DNA of 64,000 bases from CAIWHR01 sp963708855 (GTDB taxonomy: Bacteria; Pseudomonadota; Gammaproteobacteria; Burkholderiales; Casimicrobiaceae), in NCBI GenBank assembly GCA_963708855.1, contig CAVPUM010000001.1:186001-250000 (forward strand). Direction: 5' to 3'. A program made the position numbers and the translations under genes. Positions 35,215 through 43,936 of this stretch are shown in pieces (positions within the stretch are counted from its first letter, which is position 1; each line of letters opens with the position of its first letter). The notes beneath the pieces are model-generated. The model saw only the letters and a list, made by a program, of their open reading frames with translations. It was not told the origin of the DNA and made no database searches.

Positions 35215-35607
35215 TCAGCGGCCTGGAGGCGCTCGCACCAGTATCGCCTCGACCTCGAGCCGCGCCGCCTTCGGCAGCGCGGCGACCTGGTAGGTCGCGC
35301 GCGCCGGATAAGGCGCCGTGAAGTAGGTCGCCATGATCTCGTTCACCTTGCCGAAGTCGGCGAGGTCCACCAGCAGCAGCGTCAGCTTGACCACGTCGTC
35401 CAGCTCGCCGCCGGCGGCCTGGGCTACGGCGCGGAGGTTGCGCAAAACCTGGTGCGCCTGCGCCTCGATGCCCTCGACCAGGTTGCCCGAGGCGGGATCG
35501 AGCCCGATCTGCCCCGACAGGTAGACCGTGTTTCCGGCGCGAATGCCTTGCGAATACGGTCCCAGCGCGGCCGGCGCGTGCTTCGAGTGGATGGCTTCCT
35601 TCGGCAT
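35215..35607 (-). CDS. ridA: RidA-family enamine/imine deaminase
   Basis: A 130-residue YjgF/YER057c/UK114 protein with the N-terminus KHAPAALGPYSQGIRAGNTV, YLSGQIGLDP, QVLRNLRAV and the C-terminal ARATYQVAALPKAARLEVEA; the substrate-binding Arg is in PARATYQV. It hydrolyses reactive 2-aminoacrylate and other enamines. It is 60 bases upstream of fadD and may be co-transcribed with it. Confidence 0.93.
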   Translation of the reverse strand: MPKEAIHSKHAPAALGPYSQGIRAGNTVYLSGQIGLDPASGNLVEGIEAQAHQVLRNLRAVAQAAGGELDDVVKLTLLLVDLADFGKVNEIMATYFTAPYPARATYQVAALPKAARLEVEAILVRAPPGR

Positions 35608-35695
35608 GGTTCCTCGCTCCCTGGATGACCGGTCAAGCTAGCACGTCCCGGCGATTTACGCTCACTCCCCGTTTCGGCTATACTTTTCGTTCGTC

Positions 35696-35771
<76 letters not shown>

Positions 35772-35799
35772 CTTCACGATCCAAAGCAGTCCAGCAAAG

Positions 35800-35840
35800 G
35801 CCGGTTTTCCAGAATTATCACAGGGAAACCGGCTTTTTTT
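35800..35840 (+). terminator. Rho-independent terminator after tRNA-Ala
   Basis: GCCGGTTTTCC and GGGAAACCGGC form a strong hairpin with a 12-base loop, followed by seven T. The placement 28 bases after the tRNA CCA end makes it the likely terminator of the tRNA transcript. Confidence 0.85.
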
Positions 35841-35883
35841 CGTCCGCGGGCGTTCAAATCCGGTTCTGGAAATCCTAGTGTTC

Positions 35884-35904
35884 TTGGGGGCACAGTTGGG
35901 GGCA
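35884..35904 (+). repeat. Direct repeat TTGGGGGCA x2 next to tRNA-Ala
   Basis: TTGGGGGCA occurs at 35884-35892 and 35896-35904, three bases apart, just after the tRNA terminator. Short G-rich direct repeats of this kind are found as arm-type binding sites of tyrosine integrases beside tRNA genes. No integrase gene is nearby, so it may be what is left of an integrated element. Confidence 0.4.
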
Positions 35905-36418
35905 TCCGTCGATTCCCCGGCCGTCAGTCGACTCCCGAAACATCGTTGACCTGTGCCGTTGGCGTGAAGGCTGAACGAAGACGAAATGCCCGCTTCGCAG
36001 CCATCGACCGACTGCTTCGCGGAAGGCGGATGGACCGGTCAGGTGGAACTGCGACCCTCGACGTTCAAACTGATCGCGTTCATGTTCGGAGGCCACTGAA
36101 CGGCCACGACCGGCCCTTAGCGAAGGTGCCGCAAATCGCTGAGCGATGGCTACATGTATCGGTGGCTGCGGCCCGACCGCGCCGTCAGTCGGCGATTCCG
36201 CTACCCCGCGGAGGCAGCGATAAGGTGCACTGGAACCGTCGATGAGCAGGCCACAGTCGGCGATGAGCAGACCTTCGTGGCCACCCTCGCGCCTCGAACG
36301 GCCATCCACGTTGCAGCAACGGCCGACCCTTGGCAGGCGTAGTCTATCGGGTATCAATGAAGGACGGACTACCGCGTCCGCTTACCTTACGTCTCCGGCA
36401 CGCTCACAGGAGGAATCG
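35905..36418. other. Gene-free stretch after the tRNA
   Basis: About 510 bases without a supported gene. Short frames on both strands show no domains or ribosome sites. The run before 36419 includes the AGGAGG ribosome site of the universal stress protein gene. Composition is less GC-rich than the flanking housekeeping DNA. Confidence 0.35.
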
Positions 36419-36856
36419 ATGTATAAGCGACTCTTGCTTGCCTATGATGGCTCGGAATCCGGCCAGAAGGCCCTGCTCAACTGCCGCGACATCGCGCAGT
36501 GGAGCCACTCGGACCTGTTTCTCGTCGCAATCATGCCTCCCGTCATCAACGTTGCGGTTGATGGCGCCTTCTACGATGGCAACGTGGACGCGGAATCGGA
36601 AAGACAGAGGTACCAAGAAATCCTTGCCGAAGGCCTGAAGCAGCTTTCCGAGGCAAGCCATAATGCTACCGGCGAGGTGTTAGTCGGGGATTCTGTCGAG
36701 CAGATTGCCAATTATGCACGGCAGATCAGCGCCGACCTGATTGTGGTCGGACATCGGCACCTCGACGGTTGGGCCCAGCGGTGGTGGCGTGGCTCGAGCA
36801 CGCGTGCGCTCATCGAGCACGCGCCATGCAGCGTCCTCGTTGTCATCACGCAATGA
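36419..36856 (+). CDS. Universal stress protein (UspA family)
   Basis: A single-domain Usp of 145 residues: MYKRLLLAYDGSESGQKALL at the start and the nucleotide-loop pattern IVVGHRHLDGWAQRWWRGSS followed by LIEHAPCSVLVV at the end, an ATP-binding type. The ribosome site AGGAGG is eight bases upstream. It stands alone on the plus strand. Many such proteins respond to starvation or anoxia; none of that can be read here. Confidence 0.88.
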   Translation: MYKRLLLAYDGSESGQKALLNCRDIAQWSHSDLFLVAIMPPVINVAVDGAFYDGNVDAESERQRYQEILAEGLKQLSEASHNATGEVLVGDSVEQIANYARQISADLIVVGHRHLDGWAQRWWRGSSTRALIEHAPCSVLVVITQ

Positions 36857-37101
36857 CCGGCGGAAATGGATACACCGCATTCGGGACCGTACCCGGCAAG
36901 AAGCGGGCGTACAACGGGACGCCCAAAACCAGTCGTCCGCCGTTGTTCGATGCGCGTCCTGCGCGGTTGGGCGGTGCATGTCGTCGGCAGACTGAATTCG
37001 CATGCCGAAATGTCTCGAAAATACAAGCGCCCTCCGTTGACGCCGTCAGATTATCTGGTCTGGCGTAACGAGATACAGAGCATCCGTACAACCTACATCA
37101 C

Positions 37102-37108
37102 GTTAGGC
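37102..37108 (+). other. Integron core site GTTAGGC before the reductase gene
   Basis: GTTAGGC matches the GTTRRRY recombination core exactly and lies 19 bases before the ATG of the DHFR-like gene, the usual distance for a gene cassette. A partner GCGTAACG at about 37064 could be the other end of an attC, but the inner arms pair poorly. With the attC at the other end of the gene it delimits a cassette. Confidence 0.5.
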
Positions 37109-37127
37109 GTCCAAACGGAGGCATAAG

Positions 37128-37790
37128 ATGACACGAGTTCGCGTTGAGAGCTTCACCATCTCGCTCGACGGATACGGAGCAGGCCCAAATCAAGACATCA
37201 ACAATCCGCTCGGCATTGGCGGGACGGATCTGCACCAGTGGTTATTTCCAACACGCACGTTCCAGCGGGCCTTGTTCGGGAAGGACGGCGGCACGACCGG
37301 GGTTGACGATGACTTCGCCGCTCGTGGCTTTGAGAATGTTGGGGCTTGGATTCTCGGGAGGAACATGTTCAGCCCCCTTCGTGGGCCCTGGCCGGACATG
37401 AACTGGAAAGGCTGGTGGGGAGACAATCCACCGTATCACGTTCCGGTCTTCATCATGACGCATCATGCACGTCCACCCATCGAGATGGAAGGCGACACGA
37501 CGTTCCATTTCGTCACGGGCGGCATTCGCGACGCGCTTGAAAGGGCACGCGAGGCGGCCGGCGGAATGGACGTGCGCGTCGGCGGTGGGCCGAACACCAT
37601 CCAGCAGTATCTTCGCGAGAGCCTCATTGATGAACTGCACATTGCTATCGCACCCGTCCTGCTCGGCGGAGGAGAACGGCTGTTCGAAGGGGTTGACTTG
37701 CGGGCTCTGGGATACGAATGCGTCGAATTCGTAGCATCGGAGAAGGCCACGCACGTCGTCCTACGGCACCAAGGGCGCGCGGACGCCTGA
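37128..37790 (+). CDS. Dihydrofolate reductase/RibD C-terminal-family protein (gene cassette)
   Basis: A 220-residue reductase-fold protein of the RibD_C group: VRVESFTISLDGYGAGPNQD at the N-terminus, the strand-helix ENVGAWILGRNMFSPLRGPW, and the NADPH glycine loop DVRVGGGPNTIQQYL, ending VLLGGGERLFEGVDL. Such proteins are common passengers of integrons and are not classical DHFRs. The gene sits tightly between a GTTAGGC core and an attC that begins at its own last codons, so it is a mobile cassette. Confidence 0.82.
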   Translation: MTRVRVESFTISLDGYGAGPNQDINNPLGIGGTDLHQWLFPTRTFQRALFGKDGGTTGVDDDFAARGFENVGAWILGRNMFSPLRGPWPDMNWKGWWGDNPPYHVPVFIMTHHARPPIEMEGDTTFHFVTGGIRDALERAREAAGGMDVRVGGGPNTIQQYLRESLIDELHIAIAPVLLGGGERLFEGVDLRALGYECVEFVASEKATHVVLRHQGRADA

Positions 37791-37843
37791 CAACCGGTTG
37801 CAGCGGACGGCGCTTCGCGCCGCCGCTGAACCGGGCGTTGATG
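37785..37843 (+). other. attC recombination site
   Basis: About 59 bases starting GCCTGACAAC and ending GGGCGTTGATG. The bottom-strand hairpin is well formed: CGGTT, CAGCGG and CGGCGC pair with GCGCCG, CCGCTG and AACCG around a TTC loop, leaving a single unpaired G and a single unpaired A on one side only. These one-sided extrahelical bases are the recognition mark of attC sites. The outer core GTTGATG departs from GTTRRRY at one position. It overlaps the stop codon of the reductase gene. Confidence 0.78.
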
Positions 37844-37883
37844 TCCGCGAAGGGCCGCTTTGCGACATTGCGCTTGACCGCTT

Positions 37884-38019
37884 TGGGTCGTTCACGCCCA
37901 TCCGATCCGAGGCCTGCGCCGGCGGCTCTACCGCGGATAGCAGCCTTTGACGGCTCGTTGGCAGCTATGCCCCTCTCAGCGGCCGCTTGGCCGAATCGCG
38001 GGAACTTCCGTGGTCGGCC
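37884..38019 (+). repeat. 136-bp dispersed repeat, copy A
   Basis: From TGGGTCGTTCACGCCC to TTCCGTGGTCGGCC this stretch matches copy B at 41710-41845 over the full 136 bases without gaps, with about ten mismatches (some 93% identity). It follows the attC site by 40 bases. It is non-coding as far as I can see. Confidence 0.85.
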
Positions 38020-38121
38020 ATGAGCGGTCCTAGGCATGTTCGCCCGTTAGCGGCCGTTCGACGTTTCAGTGGAGCCCCCTTTCGGATAGGGGCGCGTCGA
38101 TCGACGATTAGCCGGCGGGCA

Positions 38122-38922
38122 CTACTGCGACCGCAAGCCGGCAAATTGCCCACCGGCGAGGCAGCCATAGTTGTTTGCGGCAACGACCTCAGCCATGAAC
38201 CCATGAGGTCCTTTCGTCATCCCCCCCATCTCCATTGTGCCGCTATGTCCGTTGTCGCAAATCCAATTGGATGAAAACGTTCCCATACGTCCCGCCTGAG
38301 AGTACGTCCCGTTGTGAACGCACGTGACAGAGCCGAAGGTCCAACGCTGAGACATTGCGCTCGCACCATGTGTGACATCGACGCTTATTGATTCTGTGCC
38401 AAAATTGTTCGCTGAGGGATCGAAACATTTGGCGATGAAGGCGGAAACAATACTGTCATGGGTGCCACTATAGTCATCAAGCGTCAGTGGTAGACGCTCC
38501 ACGCCTTTGTCGACAACCACTCCGTCCACAGAATACGAGAGTTGCCCGGCGTTGAAGTCCGTTAAGACGAACGTCATGGTTCCCGCTTGCCTTCTGCTGA
38601 CGGCGTTGAGGTTGAAGGCGCTGCCATAGTACGGGCCTGTCGTGACATACAAGGGGCCGGTAAACGTAGCCATCGCAGCAGTGTCAGTCTTGCTCAATTG
38701 ACCCGTTAGCCAAGTGGGGTTGCCGTTCGCGCCGTAGACGTAGACGGTGGCAAAGACGAACGCACCCGTGTTGACCATCTGCAGTCCCCAGCCAGATTCG
38801 GCAGGGTTCCACCAAATGTCCGTTACATCCGGCTTGGCAGAATCGGCACTGGCACCACCAATTATCAAGAAGGCGGCAAGAAGGAAGACATACAGCCGTC
38901 CAAGACGTCTATGATTTTCCAT
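38122..38922 (-). CDS. Secreted protein with a W-rich ESGWG domain
   Basis: A 266-residue protein with a signal peptide (YVFLLAAFLIIGGASA). The mature part begins with a DIWWNPAESGWGLQMVNTGA motif, then ATVYVYGANGNPTWLTGQL and GPLYVTTGPYYGSAFN. This motif set occurs, often repeated, in exported proteins of beta- and gammaproteobacteria without assigned function. The second half contains four cysteines and matches nothing I know. The ATG lacks a strong ribosome site but the upstream GGGAGAGTC may serve. Confidence 0.7.
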   Translation of the reverse strand: MENHRRLGRLYVFLLAAFLIIGGASADSAKPDVTDIWWNPAESGWGLQMVNTGAFVFATVYVYGANGNPTWLTGQLSKTDTAAMATFTGPLYVTTGPYYGSAFNLNAVSRRQAGTMTFVLTDFNAGQLSYSVDGVVVDKGVERLPLTLDDYSGTHDSIVSAFIAKCFDPSANNFGTESISVDVTHGASAMSQRWTFGSVTCVHNGTYSQAGRMGTFSSNWICDNGHSGTMEMGGMTKGPHGFMAEVVAANNYGCLAGGQFAGLRSQ

Positions 38923-39289
38923 AGCGACTCTCCCTAATCGGCCAACGCACGTGCGGTGTGCATTAAGTATACAACTGACGTGGGCCGTTTTGGCTCCGCC
39001 AACCTGGGCGAGTTAGACGCACCATGTACTTCCTGTGATGTGCATTGAACTGTCCTGACACTGGTTTCAGCGCGGAACAGAACCTGAATCCGCCGACCCG
39101 GACTTGGCTTCCCGTATGAAGTCACCGGGCTAATGGTCTACGAAGTTGAAGGTCCGCTGTCGCGTCGGCAACGGCGGAGCCGAGGGACCGCAACGGGTCG
39201 TACTGCGACCTTCGACGACAAAGCCGCTCGCGTTCAGACTTGGACGTAAATCCTGTCTGCCATTTACCCTGCATCGTGACCGCTGGTTG
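38923..39289. other. Intergenic region without recognisable gene
   Basis: About 370 bases between two minus-strand genes. Nothing coding was recognised. A short stretch around 39205-39235 (CTGCGACCTTCGACG) resembles one near 36048, hinting at a second, more diverged dispersed repeat, but the match is short. Confidence 0.3.
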
Positions 39290-40003
39290 TCAGTCACTTA
39301 ACCTCTCCCGGGTCAGTCGGGTGATGAAACGGCGCTGCTCACTTGGCGTGAGGGCAGTGAAGTGCTTGTAGGACTTTATGGCGAATGCGCCTGGCGCCAT
39401 GAAGTAATACTGTGCACTGATCTCGCTCGCCGATTCCCATCCGGCCACTTTCCGGTAGCTATCGAGCACCTCTTCCCGCGCCCCGTCCGGTAGCGCCATG
39501 AGCTGAACGACGCCTGCGATGTATTCGCCCGCCGTCAGGTGCGAAACACCGGAAGCAAAGTAGGCATCTGCGACGGCATGCGCCATCTCATGCGCGACGT
39601 AGCTGCGCCAAAGCTCCCGCGTCATGGGCACGCCGAACGCAGGCCGTTCTGCGACCGACGCTTTGAGCGCTGCGTCGAAGGGCAGGATCTGGATCTCCTT
39701 GGTGCGGGCATCGTAGCGCCCGAGCCGATGGGTGTTAGCAACGGCGCCTTGATCGTCGAGGGGACGTATGGTCACGCTATCCGACAGTGTCAGTTCCGTC
39801 GTGCGTAGCCAGCTTAGTGAAGCCTGCACCGCGGAGCACACCTCTATAGCATCTTCGCGCGTCCACCCGATTGCCGTCACAGGCAGGTCCCCGCACACCA
39901 TTTCCCCTACTGCATTGGAGGCCAGCGCGTCGAAGGCTACCAGGAGAAGAAGGAGCGCAGTTAGCCGCTCTGGTACCCGTGGCCCCAAGATCAGGAAGCG
40001 CAC
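39290..40003 (-). CDS. Exported zincin-like protein (HExxH; DUF6639-like)
   Basis: From the GTG at 40003 the product has about 237 residues with a hydrophobic leader (ERLTALLLLLVAFDALA). The middle has SYVAHEMAHAVADAYF, an HExxH zinc motif with a downstream helix, and AGEYIAGVVQLMALPDGARE, YYFMAPGAFAIKSYKHF. This layout fits the DUF6639 group of putative exported metallopeptidases; the name is from memory. A longer frame up to 40273 lacks a credible start. Confidence 0.6.
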   Translation of the reverse strand: MRFLILGPRVPERLTALLLLLVAFDALASNAVGEMVCGDLPVTAIGWTREDAIEVCSAVQASLSWLRTTELTLSDSVTIRPLDDQGAVANTHRLGRYDARTKEIQILPFDAALKASVAERPAFGVPMTRELWRSYVAHEMAHAVADAYFASGVSHLTAGEYIAGVVQLMALPDGAREEVLDSYRKVAGWESASEISAQYYFMAPGAFAIKSYKHFTALTPSEQRRFITRLTRERLSD

Positions 40004-41062
40004 GTGCGCGGCCGGATACCCGCCCTCATCGAGTGCGCGTACCGGCTTCAGGTGACGTAGCGTGCCTCGTCCGAAGCTCTGGCGTTGATGATTGAAAGAG
40101 CCAGGACGACCACGGAAGACATCCCGGACGACAGAAGCACGCGAGATTGCATCCATGTCCGCCTCTTGTCTTGATGAAGACGGAAGGTAGGCATTCCATC
40201 CGCTACCTATCGGAGGGCGAGGGCAGCGGGAGCCCCGGATCTCGCTGTCGGCTGCACCTGCCGACCAAGACATTAGACGCGCCAGAAACGGGGGCCCGTT
40301 TGATGCTGATCAAGACCAGGGTTCACTCACGGAATGATCTCTCGGTGCCCGAAAGAATCAGCTCCTGTCACTGGACTGAATGACCCGACAGTCACTTCCT
40401 GGCTGCGGCCGCGCCGGACAGCGGTCGTTGATCGTTGCTCGTCGCCAAACTGGGGCCGACATGTGCGAGCCAGCACAGGCACGTTGGTGCGCGTCGTTCA
40501 CTCGTGCACCTTCCTTTGATGTCCCCGTCCTCCGGCAAATTGGCTGATCCGCGAGCCCGCGCCATTATCGCGAAGCGTCCGTAGCGTTCCGCGACGATGG
40601 GAGAGCTACGGCGTTTCGTCGCATTTAGCCGGCGTCGTCGGAAGACACTCTTCGCAAAGCGAAGTTTCGCTGATATTCGTCAATGCCACCTGCCTTGGCT
40701 AGGTGGATAATGAAAGTTGGTGGGGATTGTCTGCTTTCGCCATAGGTTCTCTGACATTGATGGCACGGCGGGAGAGGCAAGGAGGTCTCGTCGGAGGGCT
40801 GATAGCGGCCCGGGGCAAGCGGTCGCGAAAGCTCGCATACGAGATCACAGCGACATGCAGTCCATGAGACCGTATATCGCAGGAGAGACCGATGGCGCCA
40901 GCGAGAAATCTATCTCGGTGACTTCGCGTTGCGATCCAAGCGGTTCGGTCACTGAATCCGCGAACGTTCGGGTTTCCTGAGTGCCAAGGGCCGCAACGAA
41001 CGTCCAACGCCAACAGTTCCGGGGTATCGCTGATGTATTGGCTGTTGAAGGAGACAAATCAG
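40004..41062. other. Long stretch without supported genes
   Basis: More than 1 kb of accessory DNA. The frames found are short, lack ribosome sites and have unusual composition. A small dyad (TTCGCAAAGCGAAGTTTCGC near 40650) may be structural. The last 25 bases carry the ribosome site AAGGAG of the cytochrome gene. Confidence 0.3.
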
Positions 41063-41497
41063 ATGGGAACCTCGAAAGCATTAGCGACTGTCGTTGGGAT
41101 CAGTGCACTGAGCTTGACAGCAGCAACGTTTGCGGCCGACAGCGTAGACCTCGGCAAGCGCGGGTACGAAACGAACTGTGCCGTGTGCCACGGAACAACG
41201 GGGAACGGAGATGGACCCTTCGCCAGCATGATCACTGTGCGCATACCCACTCTAACTACCCTCGCCAAGGCGAACGGCGGCGTGTTCCCGTTCGTCCGTG
41301 TCTACGAGATCATCGAGGGGGCGCAGGTCCCGAAAGCTCACGGCGCGTCTGGGATGATGATCTGGGGCGACGACTATGTGACGCGGAGGGCCGGCTTCAA
41401 GGATGACTACGGGGGCGCGCTCTACGACCCGGTGACGCTCGCGCGTGCGCGGACGCTCACTTTGACCGAGTACCTATATCGAATCCAGGAGAAGTGA
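41063..41497 (+). CDS. Exported monohaem cytochrome c
   Basis: About 144 residues with a Sec signal (KALATVVGISALSLTAATFA). The single haem site is CAVCH (Cys39, Cys42, His43), followed by GTTGNGDGPFASM; the distal Met ligand is probably in HGASGMMIWGDDYV. It is a class I periplasmic electron carrier of the type found with alcohol or sulfur oxidation systems, but no oxidoreductase is adjacent. AAGGAG precedes the chosen ATG at 41063; the upstream ATG at 41033 is less likely. Confidence 0.85.
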   Translation: MGTSKALATVVGISALSLTAATFAADSVDLGKRGYETNCAVCHGTTGNGDGPFASMITVRIPTLTTLAKANGGVFPFVRVYEIIEGAQVPKAHGASGMMIWGDDYVTRRAGFKDDYGGALYDPVTLARARTLTLTEYLYRIQEK

Positions 41498-41709
41498 GCG
41501 AGCTCGACGTCCGAGGTATTGATGGGAGGCTGCGCCAGGGTATTGATGCGTCGCCCGGGGCGTCGTGTATCTCTTGAGAGCGTAAGCCTGAGCTCTTCGA
41601 ACGCGCGGTCCAGGAGCGCCACCGCATTAGACTCGTCGATTGAGCCTCTAACGGTTCCGGTTGACTGCGCCGCCGAATGTCCGCTCCGCTCGGATTGATC
41701 TGACTGCTG

Positions 41710-41845
41710 TGGGTCGTTCACGCCCATCCGATCCGAGGCCTCGGCCGGCGGCTCGACGGCGGATAGCAGCCTTTGACGGCTCGTTGGCAGCTATGTTCCT
41801 CTCAGCGCCCGCTTGGTCGAATCGCGCGAACTTCCGTGGACGGCC
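41710..41845 (+). repeat. 136-bp dispersed repeat, copy B
   Basis: Second copy of the element at 37884-38019, same orientation and same length, about ten mismatches. The sequence before it (CTCTAACGGTTCCGGTT near 41645) vaguely recalls a degraded attC arm. The rest of the 41498-42147 interval shows no gene. Confidence 0.85.
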
Positions 41846-42147
41846 TATTCTGTTGAAAAACTACTTTCCAGAGCTACTCAAGAAATTCTAGGACCGTAGA
41901 GGCGCCGCTTCTTTTCGGACACGGGGGACCATGCGATCTATTGTTGCGCGCCACCAAGCGCTTTCTAATAAGCGCTCCGACGATTCACAGAACGATTTGT
42001 CGATTGCAACGCACATGCGCGAGAATTCTGGGTCATCGCATTTTCGAGTTTTCAACAGGGCCAGGAGCGGCCGGTCGTTGGTGGCGCTCAATTCCTGCCA
42101 TAGGCGTACGATGACCAGATTCCTCTCATCGACGAAGTGATCATGTG

Positions 42148-43137
42148 ATGGACCGGCGCAATTTCATGGCTATCGGCGGCTCAGGCCTGCTCGCGTTGTG
42201 CCTCAACGTGGACGCCCAGGGCCAGGTAACGGCGCGCCGCATCGGTTATCTCGCCACCTTATCGCGCGCCGATCTCGAGGCTTCCGTCGCTCAGCTTCGA
42301 TTGGAGCTGGAAAAGTTTGGGTGGACTGACGGTCGGAACATGGTGATGCTGGAGCCGCAAACTTCGGGCGGTGACAATGGACGCCTGACGTTATTGGCAC
42401 GTGATCTGGTCGCCCAGGGTCCAGACCTGATTCTCGTCCAGAGCGTGCCGGCCACTCGTGCTCTCATGCAGGCGACAAAGTCCATACCCATCGTGATGAA
42501 CGGCGTGGCGAACCCGGTCGAGGTCGGTATCGTCGCGAACTTCGCAAAACCGGGTGGCAACGTCACCGGCTCGAGCTTCCTCGGCAACGAATTGGCCAGC
42601 AAGTTACTGCAACATCTCAAAGAGGCGGCTCCTCGATTACGAACCGTAGCGTTGTTCGTCAATCCGACCAACGAAGTCGTTCCTCAGTTCGTGAAATACG
42701 TGCGGGCGGATGCCGTGACCATAGGCATGCAAGTACAGTTCGTCGAAGTTTCAAAACCGGACGACTTCGAGCTCGCGTTCGCGGCCATCCGCCAGGCAAA
42801 CACGGAATCGATATTGCTTCCGCCGGAACCGTTGATTCGGTCCAAGCGCGAAGCAATCGCGGATTTCGCCCAAACACACGCGTTGCCGCTGACCGTCGTG
42901 GGCGACAGCCGTGTTCTGCCGGCAAGCGGTCTGATCGCCTACGGGCCATCGCCAAACGCGAGCGCGCAACTCGCCGCCCGGTACGTCGACCGGATCCTGA
43001 GGGGTGCCAAACCGGGTGAGCTTTCCATCGAGCAACCGACGCGGTTCCATCTCGTGATCAATCTCAAGTCGGCCGAGGCGCTCGGCCTAACTATCCCGCA
43101 GAGCCTGCTGCTGCGCGCGGACGAGAAGATTGAGTGA
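42148..43137 (+). CDS. ABC transporter substrate-binding protein (COG2984/PF04392 type)
   Basis: About 329 residues with a short Tat/Sec-like leader (MDRRNFMAIGGSGLLALCL). The body matches the ABC_sub_bind family: RRIGYLATLSRADLEASVAQ, ARDLVAQGPDLILVQSVPATRAL, IPIVMNGVANPVEVGIVANFAKPGGNVTG, and FHLVINLKSAEALGLTIPQS at the end. No permease or ATPase genes follow, so it is an orphan, as often in Burkholderiales. The start is ATG 42148; GTG 42145 is also open. Confidence 0.85.
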   Translation: MDRRNFMAIGGSGLLALCLNVDAQGQVTARRIGYLATLSRADLEASVAQLRLELEKFGWTDGRNMVMLEPQTSGGDNGRLTLLARDLVAQGPDLILVQSVPATRALMQATKSIPIVMNGVANPVEVGIVANFAKPGGNVTGSSFLGNELASKLLQHLKEAAPRLRTVALFVNPTNEVVPQFVKYVRADAVTIGMQVQFVEVSKPDDFELAFAAIRQANTESILLPPEPLIRSKREAIADFAQTHALPLTVVGDSRVLPASGLIAYGPSPNASAQLAARYVDRILRGAKPGELSIEQPTRFHLVINLKSAEALGLTIPQSLLLRADEKIE

Positions 43138-43309
43138 TGGATCGTTCCGCGGTGTCCGCGGCCTTCGCAACTCGGGGCAATTGCTCATCAAATTGATCCG
43201 TTGACCTTCCGCTTCTGAGAACACCGACCGTCTGGTCTGGGTCGACTGCCAGCATTGAAGAGGTTCGACCAAGGGGCCGCTGCTTCACGTACTGCGGTCA
43301 TCCAGGGCT

Positions 43310-43611
43310 GGATCTCGCGGCTGATAGTGGATGGCGCGCGCTCGAGGAGAGATGCTATCGAACGGATCGAGTGACCGGATGCCAGAGCACGCGATATTTC
43401 TTCACGTTCAGCCAACGTCAGCGCCAACCTCGAACGGTGACGTTGCGCCGGACGTATCCCACCCGTCTCCGTCAGAATGCGTTGTATTGATGAGTGGTTT
43501 CGATCAAACAACTGGGAGATCTGCTGAAGGGACTCCCCTTTCCGCCAGCGCTCCCACATTAAGGCTTTCTGACTGACTTTCCGTGTAATAGATCCTCGGT
43601 CTTTGCTTCAT
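43310..43611 (-). mobile_element. IS30-family transposase remnant
   Basis: From an ATG at 43611 the minus strand reads MKQRPRIYYTESQ, then, after a frameshift, MWERWRKGESLQQISQLFDR and NHSSIQRILTETGGIRPAQRH, ending STISREI. These are the first 90 or so residues of an IS30 transposase with its helix-turn-helix. The shift comes from a tandem TCAG duplication (AGTCAGTCAG) near 43577. The remaining 230 residues with the DDE core are missing, so it is dead. Confidence 0.75.
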
Positions 43612-43936
43612 CTGCAACACTCCTTCTGCTTACGCAGTCTCTAGTGTGTTGCATCGACCCATTGAATCCGCCACTGTAGAGCCGCCGCTCGACCAAATCC
43701 CTTGAACTGCGGCTCTCGACCGCTTGCCGCCCGTCGCTTTTGCGCAAAGCTGACGTTCGCCGGCGGGGAAGCGGCCGTTCGTTTTCGTCGTGCGTCGGAG
43801 CACGATTCATCGCAAGGGATTGTCCCGGCGACGACCGATCACCCCAGCTTCCCGTCGGCCCGCGCAAGTCAAGCCGTGCTACTCTCGACGGCGCGTCGAG
43901 GTGTTGGATTTGCTATCCCTTGGAAAGGACAGTACG

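Noticed and set aside
36040..39250. Short similarity around 36048 and 39205 as a second dispersed repeat
   Set aside because: Only about 15 bases match well and the rest is weak; not enough to call a repeat family.
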